DNA from: Marinobacter caseinilyticus
Lineage (GTDB): Bacteria; Pseudomonadota; Gammaproteobacteria; Pseudomonadales; Oleiphilaceae
DNA: 64,000 nucleotides
Direction: 5' to 3'
NCBI RefSeq assembly: GCF_011074955.1
Contig: NZ_WUQJ01000028.1
Location: 62,001-126,000, forward strand
This document shows, in pieces, positions 1 to 11,096 of the stretch (position 1 is the stretch's first letter; each line of letters begins with the position of its first letter). Made by a program: the position numbers and the translations under genes. A model generated the notes under the pieces. The model searched no databases. It saw only the letters and a program-made list of their open reading frames with translations, and was not told the origin of the DNA.

Positions 1-1777
<1,777 letters not shown>

Positions 1778-1814
1778 CTAAATCCGTACCCGGCTTCGGG
1801 TCAAGCTTGAGGGC

Positions 1815-1820
1815 ATTATA
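1815..1820 (-). promoter_or_regulatory. Candidate -10 box of serS
   Basis: A perfect TATAAT on the minus strand lies about 85 bases upstream of the serS start. No convincing -35 element sits 17 bases further upstream. It suggests that serS can be transcribed independently of rarA. This rests on sequence resemblance only. Confidence 0.4.
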
Positions 1821-1921
1821 CCTGTCGAAATCTGTTAGGCCACCGCGAAGGGTCAGCACACGCCGTTAAGTCAAATTACGGATCCCAACGAACACCCCCA
1901 CCGCACCACAACAATCCAATG

Positions 1922-3268
1922 CTACTCCTCTTCTGGGTAGCGCTTGATTGGACTGTCGCTGTTTTTATTGTCCAGCCACGCCCGCTTTTCCGCCAGTTTG
2001 ATTTCCATGCCCCGTTTGACCGGCGCATAGTATCGCCGGTCTTTTATCGCTTTGGGGAGATAGACTTCACCCGCTGCAAAAGCATCCGGTTCATTATGGG
2101 CGTAGCGATAGTCGTCGCCATGGCCGAGGCTTTTCATCAGCTTGGTCGGTGCATTCCTCAGGTGTACCGGTACCTCATAGTCAGGCTCGCCGCGTATATC
2201 CGCCACACACAAGTTGTAAGCGTTATAAACCGCATTGCTCTTGGGCGCCAGGGCGATGTATGTCACGGCTTGCGCCAGAGCCAGTTCGCCCTCAGGAGAA
2301 CCCAGGCGCTCAAGAGACTCCCAAGCATCGAGGCATAACCTGAGTGCCCGCGGGTCAGCATTTCCAATGTCTTCGCTGGCGATTCGCACCAATCGACGAG
2401 CCACGTAAAGCGGGTCACAACCACCATCCAGCATGCGACACATCCAGTAAAGAGCACCATCGGGATCGGAACCACGAACGGATTTGTGGAGTGCGGAAAT
2501 CTGGTCGTAAAAAACATCACCACCCTTGTCAAATCGACGCAGGCTGGTTTGCAGCACTTGCTCCAGGTGCTGTTCCGTGATTCTGACTACGCCCTGCTCG
2601 TCCGCTTCAGCAAGGTCGGTGCCCACCTCCAGAATGTTCAACGCCCGCCGAGCGTCACCACCCGCCGCGCTGGCGATCAATGCCAGCACAGAATCGGCTA
2701 CGGCGAACTCTCCAGCTAACCCTTCAGGCGCTGTCAGAGCCCGCCGGAGCAGCCGCAGGAGATCCTCATCGTCGAGGTTTTTCAGCACATAGACCCGGGT
2801 TCGGGACAACAGGGCACTATTGAGTTCAAATGAGGGGTTTTCGGTGGTCGCACCGACAAAGACAAAGGTGCCGTCTTCAATATGGGGCAAAAAAGCGTCT
2901 TGCTGACTTTTGTTGAAGCGGTGTACTTCGTCAACGAACAACAAGGTGTCGCGTCCTTCGGACTGCTTGCGATACTTTGCCCGATCGACCACGGCACGGA
3001 TGTCCTTTACCCCGCTCAGGACCGCCGACACGGTTTCAAAGCTGAGTTCACCGATGTTAGCCAGCAGGCGGGCAAAAGTGGTTTTGCCAACGCCTGGCGG
3101 GCCCCAGAGAATCATCGAATGCAGTTGGCTGTGCTCAACTGCCCGCCTCAGAGGTTTACCGGGGCCGACCAGATGCTGCTGACCAACATACTCGTCCAGG
3201 GTGGCTGGCCGCATTCTGGCGGCCAGGGGCCGAAAGCCCTTCGAGTCTTCGAACAACCCTTCCTGCAT
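1922..3268 (-). CDS. rarA: Replication-associated recombination protein A (AAA+ ATPase)
   Basis: RarA (MgsA) is a clamp-loader-like AAA+ ATPase that acts at stalled replication forks with SSB. The 448-residue protein has Walker A GPPGVGKTT at 56-64, Walker B LLFVDEVHRF at 109-118, a sensor segment GATTENPSFELN near 138, and the C-terminal tetramerisation region typical of the family (GGCDPLYVARRLVRIASEDIGNADP region, then YAHNEP near the end). The length matches E. coli RarA. Its start abuts the lolA stop at 3268, the common lolA-rarA arrangement, so the two are co-transcribed. Confidence 0.96.
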   Translation of the reverse strand: MQEGLFEDSKGFRPLAARMRPATLDEYVGQQHLVGPGKPLRRAVEHSQLHSMILWGPPGVGKTTFARLLANIGELSFETVSAVLSGVKDIRAVVDRAKYRKQSEGRDTLLFVDEVHRFNKSQQDAFLPHIEDGTFVFVGATTENPSFELNSALLSRTRVYVLKNLDDEDLLRLLRRALTAPEGLAGEFAVADSVLALIASAAGGDARRALNILEVGTDLAEADEQGVVRITEQHLEQVLQTSLRRFDKGGDVFYDQISALHKSVRGSDPDGALYWMCRMLDGGCDPLYVARRLVRIASEDIGNADPRALRLCLDAWESLERLGSPEGELALAQAVTYIALAPKSNAVYNAYNLCVADIRGEPDYEVPVHLRNAPTKLMKSLGHGDDYRYAHNEPDAFAAGEVYLPKAIKDRRYYAPVKRGMEIKLAEKRAWLDNKNSDSPIKRYPEEE

Positions 3269-3921
3269 CAGCTTCCGCCTTTAATTACATCCACACCTTC
3301 CGGGTAACTCAGCACAAACGCGTTGTCACTGAGAGGGCTGTTCAGCTCGATATCGGTGAAACTCAAGATGCTGCGCTGGCCCAGGGAATCCTCCAGTCGC
3401 ATTTCCTCCAGTTTACCGTTATAAAATTTCATTCTCAGTGACACAAATAAAGAGTCCGGATTCTTTGGCACCAGGGTGAACGCGGTGGCGTTCGTGTCCA
3501 GTTTTTGCGATGACACATCGTAATTCTTGGACAGGTTGCTGACGTCCCCACTCAACAACATTGCCGGCGTGTTGGCGGCTTGCTGATCCAGTGCGTGAAT
3601 CGTTACCTGCTCCAGGTCCGGATCGTACACCTCAACCTGCTCATTGTTGGATGCGATAAACTGGGCCATGGGCTGACGGGTTTCCCAATAGAACAAACCG
3701 GGACGTTTTGCCTTCAAGGTACCGCGGGTTTCCTGCACGTCATTACCACTGGCATCCACAACGATTTGAATAAAACTGGCCTGAAAAGTCCGGTATTCCC
3801 GCAGTTCATTGGCCAACTGCTCGGCGGCATCACCGTCGGTTGACGCCCCTTCAGCCGCCACAACCGCAGAGACGCCCAGGACCCACGATAATAAAAACAT
3901 CCAAATGCGGTTACGAACCAT
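3268..3921 (-). CDS. lolA: Outer-membrane lipoprotein carrier protein LolA
   Basis: LolA is the periplasmic chaperone that ferries lipoproteins from the LolCDE complex to LolB at the outer membrane. The 217-residue product starts with a signal peptide (MVRNRIWMFLLSWVLGVSAVVAAEG). The mature part has the LolA pattern: FQASFIQIV, then RGTLKAKRPGLFYWET, then PMAQFIASN and VEVYDPDLEQVTI, which are strands of the open barrel. It lies 11 bp after ftsK and touches rarA, the standard ftsK-lolA-rarA order in gammaproteobacteria. Confidence 0.95.
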   Translation of the reverse strand: MVRNRIWMFLLSWVLGVSAVVAAEGASTDGDAAEQLANELREYRTFQASFIQIVVDASGNDVQETRGTLKAKRPGLFYWETRQPMAQFIASNNEQVEVYDPDLEQVTIHALDQQAANTPAMLLSGDVSNLSKNYDVSSQKLDTNATAFTLVPKNPDSLFVSLRMKFYNGKLEEMRLEDSLGQRSILSFTDIELNSPLSDNAFVLSYPEGVDVIKGGS

Positions 3922-3932
3922 CGTTTGTACTC

Positions 3933-6548
3933 CTAATCTCGGGGTGGTGGTGGCGCCAGCACTTCTCGGGCGCCATTGTTACCTGCGGAACTGACAACAC
4001 CCGAAGCCTCCATGGCTTCCACCAGGTTAGCGGCTCGGTTATAGCCAATCTTGAATTTTCGTTGAACGGAGGAAATCGAGACGCGCCGGCCCTCGGTGAC
4101 AAAAGCGACCGCCTCATCAAACAGGGAATCCGACTCGTTGTCGCCGCCTTCGGACAGACTCGGCACACCGGGGAGATATTCGCCCTCCGCGCCATTGAGG
4201 ATATCCTCAACAAACACCGGTTTTCCACGTGCTTTCCAGGCACTCACCACCCGGTGTACTTCGTCATCATCCACAAAAGCACCGTGCACGCGCACGGGCA
4301 GGCCCGAGCCGGGAGGCAGATACAGCATATCCCCATGCCCCAGAAGCTGCTCGGCACCGCCTTGATCAAGCACCGTTCGTGAATCAATTTTTGACGACAC
4401 CTGAAATGAGATTCGGGTTGGGATATTCGCTTTAATCAGACCGGTAATAACATCCACCGATGGTCGCTGAGTCGCCAAAATCAAATGAATACCCGCCGCC
4501 CGCGCCTTTTGCGCAATACGGGCAATCAGCTCTTCCACCTTTTTGCCAACGATCATCATCATATCGGCAAATTCGTCGATCACCACCACGATGAAAGGCA
4601 GGGTGTCCAGCGCGGGACGCTGCTGCTCATCGTCATCAAGATATTCATCTGGTTTCCAGAACGGGTCCAGCAATGGCTCACCCGCATCGATCGCATCCTT
4701 GATCTTGCGGTTGTATCCCGCCAGGTTACGAACCCCAAGGTTGGCCATTAACTTATAGCGCCGCTCCATCTCCGCCACACACCAGCGCAAGGCGTTGGCG
4801 GCTTCTTTCATATCGGTGACCACGGGCGCCAACAGGTGTGGAATGCCATCGTATATGCTCAGTTCGAGCATTTTAGGGTCGACCATGATGAAGCGAACTT
4901 CCTCCGGCGTCGCCTTAAGCAGCATGCTCAGCAGCATGGCGTTAACGCCCACGGATTTGCCTGAACCGGTGGTGCCCGCTACCAGCAAGTGAGGCATTTT
5001 GGACAAATTGGCAACCATCGGATTGCCGCCAATGTCGTTGCCCAACGCCAATGTCAGCGGCGACGAAGAGTCCTGAAATACCTTGGCTTCGAGTACTTCG
5101 CTCAGCCGAACCATTTCCCGTTCTTCATTCGGTATTTCGATACCAACCACTGATTTTCCGGGAATCACTTCCACCACACGCACGCTCAACACCGCAAGCG
5201 AGCGTGCCAGGTCCTTGGCGAGGTTGGAAATCCGGCTGACTTTGACGCCCGCGGCCGGTTTTATCTCAAAGCGCGTAATAACCGGGCCTGGATTCACTTC
5301 AACCACTTCCACCGTCACCCCGAAGTCCGCCAGTTTTTCTTCCACCAGGCGAGACATATGCTCAAGCGACTCTTGGGAATAGCCTTTTTCCTGATGTTGC
5401 TCGGGCGGGTCCAACAGGGAAATTGGCGGAATTTCGCTTTCCATGTCGTCAAACAGTGACGGCTGGGTCTCGACCTTTGGTTTGGAATCGACTTCGTCAC
5501 GCTTGAATGGGGCGATTTTTACCGATTTCGCAATACCGCTCTTACTGGCGGCCGGCGCATTGCCGTTGGTCGTTTGTTTGGCCGGCAACGACTCCGGTGC
5601 CGACTTGGACCACTCGATTCCGCCAGAGTCAGCGGATGTGAAACTTTCAATGCGTGCGGGCTCTTCGGATTGGCTGGCGAGCCCGTCCAGCCCGGGCTCC
5701 CGGCGCTCACTCAAGGCGGACCGGGGCTTCTTGGGTTTGCCAATGCCCAACAGACGTTTCCACCACGACCGGCCAGACGCCTTTACGCGATCGTTGAGCA
5801 CTGGCGGTTCTGGTTGTGTGGTTTTCCTGGCACTTCTAGTGGGTGGCAGTCGTGCGGACAAGTCCTCCTTCAAACCCGCCGGTTCGGGCTTTTCGCCTAC
5901 TTGCGGTTTACTCGTTACCAGCGACCGAAAGGATTTCAGTATCCGTAAGGTAAAGGCGCCGACACGGTCCATCAACTGGAACCAGGACAAACCGAGTGCG
6001 ACGGTCAGCGCAAACAAAAAGATGGCAACCAGCAGCAGCGTGGTCGCTGGCAGGTTAAACAGCCGCACCATGGCGTCGGATACCTCAGCGCCCAGCACGC
6101 CTCCGGATGACGCCCTAAGGCCGAACAGGGAATAAAGTGATAACAGACTGGTGGCCGACAGTAAGATCAACAGAAACCCGCAAAACCGTACCATGAACAA
6201 CGGCCAGTGAAGGTCCAGCGGCTCATGCCTTAAGCGCACCAACATCAGAGCATAGCCGGCAATCATGACGGGGAACAAAAACGCAACATGACCAAAGAAG
6301 ACCATGAGCAGGCTCGCCAGCCATGCTCCGGTTCGGCCTGCATAGTTGGCCACCTGGGTTTCGTGGCCAAAACTCGCCCATCCTGGGTCCATTGTACTGA
6401 AGGTGACCAGCGCCATGGTCAGGTAGATACACAGAGCAACCATCGCAATGACCGCTCCCTCACGCGTACCCTGGGTGATCAGGCGACGGAAGCGCTGTTG
6501 CTTGTCAGTCAGTTCAGACGCTTGTTTCGCTTTTTTGGGTTCGGCCAT
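3933..6548 (-). CDS. ftsK: DNA translocase FtsK
   Basis: FtsK is a septal DNA pump that clears the chromosome terminus and activates XerCD at dif. The 871-residue product has about four transmembrane helices in the first 200 residues, a short variable linker to about 360, and the RecA-like motor. In the motor, Walker [11 protein letters not shown] lies near residue 525 and Walker [13 protein letters not shown] near 655, followed by [20 protein letters not shown]. The C-terminal winged-helix gamma domain ([19 protein letters not shown]) reads KOPS sequences. The linker is short compared with E. coli FtsK, as in Pseudomonas. It lies 53 bp after metZ and 11 bp before lolA. Confidence 0.97.
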   Translation of the reverse strand: MAEPKKAKQASELTDKQQRFRRLITQGTREGAVIAMVALCIYLTMALVTFSTMDPGWASFGHETQVANYAGRTGAWLASLLMVFFGHVAFLFPVMIAGYALMLVRLRHEPLDLHWPLFMVRFCGFLLILLSATSLLSLYSLFGLRASSGGVLGAEVSDAMVRLFNLPATTLLLVAIFLFALTVALGLSWFQLMDRVGAFTLRILKSFRSLVTSKPQVGEKPEPAGLKEDLSARLPPTRSARKTTQPEPPVLNDRVKASGRSWWKRLLGIGKPKKPRSALSERREPGLDGLASQSEEPARIESFTSADSGGIEWSKSAPESLPAKQTTNGNAPAASKSGIAKSVKIAPFKRDEVDSKPKVETQPSLFDDMESEIPPISLLDPPEQHQEKGYSQESLEHMSRLVEEKLADFGVTVEVVEVNPGPVITRFEIKPAAGVKVSRISNLAKDLARSLAVLSVRVVEVIPGKSVVGIEIPNEEREMVRLSEVLEAKVFQDSSSPLTLALGNDIGGNPMVANLSKMPHLLVAGTTGSGKSVGVNAMLLSMLLKATPEEVRFIMVDPKMLELSIYDGIPHLLAPVVTDMKEAANALRWCVAEMERRYKLMANLGVRNLAGYNRKIKDAIDAGEPLLDPFWKPDEYLDDDEQQRPALDTLPFIVVVIDEFADMMMIVGKKVEELIARIAQKARAAGIHLILATQRPSVDVITGLIKANIPTRISFQVSSKIDSRTVLDQGGAEQLLGHGDMLYLPPGSGLPVRVHGAFVDDDEVHRVVSAWKARGKPVFVEDILNGAEGEYLPGVPSLSEGGDNESDSLFDEAVAFVTEGRRVSISSVQRKFKIGYNRAANLVEAMEASGVVSSAGNNGAREVLAPPPPRD

Positions 6549-6601
6549 GAATGATCAGTGATTCCGTTGGTTTCCCGTTGTACCTGCACCGGCCCGACGG
6601 G

Positions 6602-7825
6602 TCAGGCGGACAGCGCCGCCAGACCCCTTTTCAGGTCAACTTTCAGGTCATCGATCGACTCTATGCCGACCGATATGCGTATCAGATTGTCGGTTATTCC
6701 GGCATGGGCTTTATCGTCAGGCGATAGTCGGCCATGGGTGGTGGTGCCTGGATGGGTAATGGTGGTTTTCACATCACCCAGATTCGCAGTGATCGAAATC
6801 ATCCTCGTGGCATCGATGAAGGCCCAGGCCTTGTCTTGCCCCCCCGTTACCGTAAATGACAAAACCCCACCGAAACCGGTTTGCTGGCTTGCGGCCAATT
6901 CGTGCTGGGGGTGCGATTTCAGGCCGGCGTAATAGACACGCTCGACACCCACTTGTTGCTGGAGCCACGTCGCCAACTCTAACGCATTCTCACAATGAGC
7001 GCGCATACGAATTGGTAAGGTTTCCAAACCCTTGAGGAATACCCAGGCGTTAAAGGGGCTCAGGGTTGGGCCAGCCGAACGCAGAAATCCATAGACCTCA
7101 TCCATCAGACGGTTGGGACCGACAACCACACCACCAATGCAACGGCCTTGGCCGTCGAGGTATTTCGTAGCGGAGTGAATCACAATGTCGGCGCCAAACT
7201 CGAAGGGACGCTGCAATACCGGCGTACAGAAGCAGTTATCAACCACAAACAAAGCATCCGCAGCGTGCGCCAGCTTGGCCAGCGCAGCCATATCTGCGAC
7301 TTCACAGAGTGGATTCGACGGGGTCTCGATAAACAGCATTTTGGTTTCAGGCCGAATGGCCTGCTGCCACTCATCCAGGTCGGTAAGCGCAACAAAAGAG
7401 GTTTCTACACCGAAACGAGCCATGTATTTTTGAAACAGGACATTGGTGGTGCCAAACACACCTCGAGAGCACACCACGTGATCGCCGCTTTGCAGCAGTG
7501 CCATACACGTACTGAGAATGGCGGCCATGCCAGAGGCTGTGGCGACCGCGCGCTCACCGCCTTCCATAGCGGCTATACGAGCTTCAAACGCTTGCACCGT
7601 CGGGTTGGTAAACCGTGAATAGATATTACCCGGCTCATCACCGCCGAATCGAGCCGCGGCCTGCGCTGCGCTGCCATAGACAAAACTGGACGTCGGAAAA
7701 ATCGCGTCACTGTGCTCCAACTGCCCCGTTCTGATCTGCCCTGCCCGGACCGCAAGAGTGTCCACCGAGACGCCTTCGAGGTCGGATTCCGGAATCATGG
7801 TGTGCTCTTCACGACGGTACGTCAT
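6602..7825 (-). CDS. metZ: O-succinylhomoserine sulfhydrylase
   Basis: MetZ is a cytoplasmic PLP enzyme that makes homocysteine directly from O-succinylhomoserine and sulfide, bypassing cystathionine. The PLP lysine is in HSATKYLDGQG near residue 220. TASGMAAILSTC, NIYSRFTNPTVQ and the C-terminal GDVKTTITHPGTTTHGRLSP are typical of Cys/Met metabolism PLP enzymes, and overall resemblance to the Pseudomonas enzyme is close. The start at 7825 (407 residues) follows a GAGG Shine-Dalgarno and lies 10 bp after purF. A longer frame reaches 7870 inside purF, and an ATG at 7798 is also possible. purF-metZ pairing is characteristic of pseudomonads and relatives. Confidence 0.93.
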   Translation of the reverse strand: MTYRREEHTMIPESDLEGVSVDTLAVRAGQIRTGQLEHSDAIFPTSSFVYGSAAQAAARFGGDEPGNIYSRFTNPTVQAFEARIAAMEGGERAVATASGMAAILSTCMALLQSGDHVVCSRGVFGTTNVLFQKYMARFGVETSFVALTDLDEWQQAIRPETKMLFIETPSNPLCEVADMAALAKLAHAADALFVVDNCFCTPVLQRPFEFGADIVIHSATKYLDGQGRCIGGVVVGPNRLMDEVYGFLRSAGPTLSPFNAWVFLKGLETLPIRMRAHCENALELATWLQQQVGVERVYYAGLKSHPQHELAASQQTGFGGVLSFTVTGGQDKAWAFIDATRMISITANLGDVKTTITHPGTTTHGRLSPDDKAHAGITDNLIRISVGIESIDDLKVDLKRGLAALSA

Positions 7826-7835
7826 GTTATCTGCC

Positions 7836-9359
7836 TCAATCTTCGTCGTTGTATAGGTCGATAATGCCATTATCGATCATCTGACTGTCGTTGTTCCTGG
7901 ATTGATTGTCGTCATTGCGCTGGGCTTCCAGCCGCTGCAAATAGGCCTGATCGATGTCACCGGTGACGTAATCACCGTCAAATACCGAGCACTCCCAGCG
8001 TTCTATCTCCGGGTTGACGTCGTTAACACAATCGATCAGATCGCTTAAATCCTGGTAGAGCAACCAATCAGCACCGATCAGGGTCTGGATTTCCTCAATG
8101 GTTCGATCATGCGCAATCAGCTCGCTTGCGGCCGGCATATCAATGCCATATACATTGGGATACCGAACCGGTGGCGCTGCAGAGGCAAAATAGACCTTGC
8201 GCGCACCCGCGTCCCGAGCCATCTGAACGATTTCCTTGCACGTGGTACCACGAACAATCGAATCGTCTACGAGCATGACGTTCTTGCCGCGGAATTCCAG
8301 GTCAATAGGGTTGAGTTTTTGCCGTACGGATTTCTTCCGCAGTTTCTGACCGGGCATTATGAACGTGCGGCCAATGTACCGGTTTTTTATGAACCCTTCC
8401 CGAAACTTGACGCCCAGCCTGTGGGCCATTTGCATGGCCGATGTTCGGCTGGTGTCCGGGATGGGCATCACCACGTCTATATCGTGGTCCGGACGTTCCC
8501 TCATGACCTTGTCAGCCAGAGTCTCCCCCATTCTAAGCCGCGCCTTGTAGACAGACACCTTGTCGATAATGGAGTCAGGACGAGCAAAATAAACGTGCTC
8601 GAAAATGCAGGGAATGAGGTGGGGGTCTTCTGCACACTGCTCGGTGTACAAAGTGCCGTCCGTTTCTATGTAAACCGCTTCACCCGGCGCGATGTCCCTG
8701 ACCAAGGTAAAGCCCGCGGCGCTCAGCGCTACACTTTCAGAGGCAATCATGTAGGCCTCACCCGCCTCGGTTTTCTTGACGCCGTAGCAGACCGGGCGAA
8801 TTCCCTTTGGGTCACGGAAGCCCACAATGCCGTAGCCGGTAACCATCGCAATGACAGCGTACGCGCCGCGACAACGTTGGTGAACCGATCGCACAGCCGC
8901 AAAAATGTCGTCTTTGGTTGGGTTAAGTTTGCCGAGTTTCTGCAGCTCATGAGCAAATACATTCAACAGAACTTCGGAATCCGAATTGGTATTGATATGA
9001 CGGAGATCGGTACGGAACAAATCCTGGCTGAGGTCATCGGCGTTGGTCAGATTACCGTTGTGCGCAAGCGTAATGCCATACGGGCTGTTGACGTAGAAAG
9101 GCTGCGCTTCGGCGGAACTTGAGCTTCCGGCCGTGGGGTAACGCACGTGGCCAATACCCACATTGCCCACGAGGCGGCGCATGTGGCGGGTGCGAAAGAC
9201 ATCACGCACCAAGCCATTGTCCTTACGTAAAAAAAATCGCTCATCCTGGAACGTTACAATACCCGCTGCATCCTGGCCCCGGTGCTGTAAAACCGTCAAC
9301 GCATCATATAGCGTCTGATTCACGTTGGAAGTACTGACGATACCGACTATTCCACACAT
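7836..9359 (-). CDS. purF: Amidophosphoribosyltransferase
   Basis: PurF catalyses the first committed step of purine synthesis, PRPP plus glutamine to phosphoribosylamine. The 507-residue protein begins MCGIVGIV, so after Met removal Cys is the N-terminal nucleophile of the glutaminase domain and there is no propeptide, as in E. coli. [19 protein letters not shown] and [13 protein letters not shown] belong to that domain. The PRPP loop [13 protein letters not shown] is near residue 365. It follows cvpA closely, the classic cvpA-purF pairing, and precedes metZ. Confidence 0.97.
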   Translation of the reverse strand: MCGIVGIVSTSNVNQTLYDALTVLQHRGQDAAGIVTFQDERFFLRKDNGLVRDVFRTRHMRRLVGNVGIGHVRYPTAGSSSSAEAQPFYVNSPYGITLAHNGNLTNADDLSQDLFRTDLRHINTNSDSEVLLNVFAHELQKLGKLNPTKDDIFAAVRSVHQRCRGAYAVIAMVTGYGIVGFRDPKGIRPVCYGVKKTEAGEAYMIASESVALSAAGFTLVRDIAPGEAVYIETDGTLYTEQCAEDPHLIPCIFEHVYFARPDSIIDKVSVYKARLRMGETLADKVMRERPDHDIDVVMPIPDTSRTSAMQMAHRLGVKFREGFIKNRYIGRTFIMPGQKLRKKSVRQKLNPIDLEFRGKNVMLVDDSIVRGTTCKEIVQMARDAGARKVYFASAAPPVRYPNVYGIDMPAASELIAHDRTIEEIQTLIGADWLLYQDLSDLIDCVNDVNPEIERWECSVFDGDYVTGDIDQAYLQRLEAQRNDDNQSRNNDSQMIDNGIIDLYNDED

Positions 9360-9395
9360 GGGTGCTGCGTTCTCCAGAGCATTTAAAACAGAATG

Positions 9396-9941
9396 TTAGC
9401 GAGACGTGTTCGCTGGCAATGGCACTCCGGACTCACCGGTACTGACAGGACCCAGAAACCGTCCAAACTCATCGCCCAACGTACGTCGGGACCAATCTTC
9501 GACCACCGCCAGGCGATCGATCATAATAGAGGTACGCCACCAGGTATCTTCAGCCAGTGGCGTGTAGCGCGTAAAGGCAATGCCCACGATGACCACAACA
9601 AGGCCCCGCAACATACCAAATCCCATCCCCAACACCCGGTCGGTTGCCGTCAAACCCGTGGCACGAATCAGATGACTGATCATATTATTAATAATCGCGC
9701 CGATGATCAGTGTACCGAAAAACAGGATCGCAAAGGCTGCGATCAATCGAACCAATGGTGTTTCGACGGTGCTTTCAAGCAAAGACTGCATTTGGGGATG
9801 GAAAGTTCGCGCCAGTATGAAGGCACCAACCCAGGTCACCAGCGACAATGCTTCTTTTACGAAGCCGCGCTTCAGACTGATTAGTGTGGATACCGCTATC
9901 AGGGCGATGATGACCCAGTCAATCCAGATCAGCGCATTCAT
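9396..9941 (-). CDS. cvpA: CvpA family inner-membrane protein
   Basis: CvpA is a small membrane protein required for colicin V export in E. coli and linked to envelope stress resistance; its molecular role is unsettled. The 181-residue product has four hydrophobic stretches: near the N terminus (WIDWVIIALIAVSTLISL), at ALSLVTWVGAFILAR, at LIAAFAILFFGTLIIGAIIN and at GMLRGLVVVIVGIAF. The ATG at 9941 is preferred over a TTG two codons upstream. It is followed by purF after 36 bp. A large inverted-repeat element lies in the gap between it and dedD. Confidence 0.9.
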   Translation of the reverse strand: MNALIWIDWVIIALIAVSTLISLKRGFVKEALSLVTWVGAFILARTFHPQMQSLLESTVETPLVRLIAAFAILFFGTLIIGAIINNMISHLIRATGLTATDRVLGMGFGMLRGLVVVIVGIAFTRYTPLAEDTWWRTSIMIDRLAVVEDWSRRTLGDEFGRFLGPVSTGESGVPLPANTSR

Positions 9942-10027
9942 GGGCAACTCAGTGGCAAATCGAGAGCGCGAATTCTATCAGGAAACGGCACGACACCAAA
10001 CAGCTAAAGTGGAATCCGGCTTGGTCT

Positions 10028-10187
10028 GTGTCTCATCTGGTTCATTCGTTAATCAACTGCACAACGCTGCAGGCCTTGATTGACGCCTTGTTCCGTTTCC
10101 ATCCGGAACCACCATGCCGTCGCCACCGCGCCTTACTCTAAAGGCCCTGGTGGCTCAATCGGCTAACGAATGAACCAGACGAGACAC
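10028..10187. repeat. 160-bp element with 24-bp terminal inverted repeats
   Basis: Bases 10028-10051 and 10164-10187 are inverted copies matching at 23 of 24 positions (the exception is at 10035). Between them a second stem pairs GATTGA (10078-10083) with TCAATC (10155-10160), extended by GCC (10085-10087) with GGC (10152-10154), and a small TTCCG/CGGAA hairpin lies at 10091-10108. The whole can fold into one long rod. The right arm ends on the stop codon of dedD. It has the size and shape of a MITE or ERIC-like palindromic unit, but it could equally be an mRNA processing or attenuation structure between dedD and cvpA. No target duplication is evident. Confidence 0.7.
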
Positions 10188-10861
10188 TAACGCTCGCTGG
10201 ATGTCACCAGTCCATTGAGATTAAACTCGGCATCCAGGCGTTTTTTAGCCACTTCAGCGTCGCTTTTACTGGCAAAGGGGCCGGAGAAAACACGGGTAAA
10301 GACTGTATCGCCTTTCTCAACACGCTGGATATGAGAGTCGTACCCTTTTTTGCGGACGTTTTCTCTGAGGCGTCGGGCGTTGTCGACGTCGCCAAAACTG
10401 CCCAATTGCACAACCCAAGCGCCCTCCAGGGAGCGAGTGTATTCCGCCGACTCACTGCCATCACTTGCCGTGGTTTCCTGTTGCTGCTCTGGTTCCGGCT
10501 CAGTCATAGGTGCAACGGCGGCTTGTTCACCGCTTACGGGCGGCTCGGTCTCGGCCGGTGCGGCAGTACCAGATTCTGACGTTGCGGCAGGCGTCTGCGA
10601 ATTCGATTCGACAAGCTGGTTGTCGGTCATCGGCGTAACGGAACCGTTAGTGGACTCTTCGAGGTGGTAGGAAGGTGCGTCTTGCTCGGGAACGGGCGGT
10701 GCCTGAACCTCCGGGAATGGCGGCTCCTCAGGAATGTCGATAACGCGGGATGAGCGGTCAGTATGGGGCTCGTCGAATAGCATCGGGACGAAAATAACCG
10801 CCAGACACACTAAAACCAATGCACCGATCACCCGCTGCTTGAGCCCATCCACTTTACACAT
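10187..10861 (-). CDS. dedD: SPOR-domain cell-division protein (DedD-like)
   Basis: The 224-residue protein has one N-terminal transmembrane helix (RVIGALVLVCLAVIFVPMLF, residues about 10-29). A Pro/Glu/Ser-rich periplasmic linker runs to about 140, and a C-terminal SPOR domain (WVVQLGSFGDVDNARRLREN, then VFSGPFASKSDAEVAKKRLD) follows. SPOR domains bind denuded glycan strands at the septum, so a septal role is expected. Position between folC and cvpA-purF matches dedD/SPOR genes of many gammaproteobacteria. A GTG three codons into the frame (10852) has better Shine-Dalgarno spacing than the ATG at 10861, so the start is uncertain by three residues. Confidence 0.88.
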   Translation of the reverse strand: MCKVDGLKQRVIGALVLVCLAVIFVPMLFDEPHTDRSSRVIDIPEEPPFPEVQAPPVPEQDAPSYHLEESTNGSVTPMTDNQLVESNSQTPAATSESGTAAPAETEPPVSGEQAAVAPMTEPEPEQQQETTASDGSESAEYTRSLEGAWVVQLGSFGDVDNARRLRENVRKKGYDSHIQRVEKGDTVFTRVFSGPFASKSDAEVAKKRLDAEFNLNGLVTSSER

Positions 10862-11000
10862 ACCCCTTTGAGTTCATAAATTCGATCCGTTACCAGGCAT
10901 TCACTGCGAAGAAAAGCCGCTTGTATTCCTTCAACATGGATACTAACTGTCGGCCGACTATAACTCAAAAGGCGACACTAACCATGACTGATGTTTAATG

Positions 11001-11082
11001 CCGACGTGTACTGTCTTTCCTGACCTGCACTTCAACCGTTGGCCACAGGTGCGGTGGACACGCACTGACAGTGAGACGTCGG
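11001..11082. repeat. Imperfect inverted repeat downstream of folC
   Basis: CCGACGT (11001-11007) plus ACTGTC (11010-11015) pair with GACAGT (11067-11072) plus ACGTCGG (11076-11082), 13 base pairs interrupted by a 2/3-base internal loop. It lies just after the folC stop in the 235-bp gap before dedD and could be a transcript-stabilising or weak terminating hairpin; no T tract follows. The rest of the gap (10862-11000) holds no recognisable gene. Confidence 0.45.
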
Positions 11083-11096
11083 ACTTAGGCTGGAAA

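Noticed and set aside
5443..6135. 230-codon plus-strand frame opposite the FtsK linker
   Set aside because: The FtsK linker is low complexity, which leaves long antisense frames open; nothing supports expression.
8109..9122. 337-codon plus-strand frame opposite purF
   Set aside because: The minus-strand frame is a complete, motif-bearing PurF; the plus frame is its shadow.
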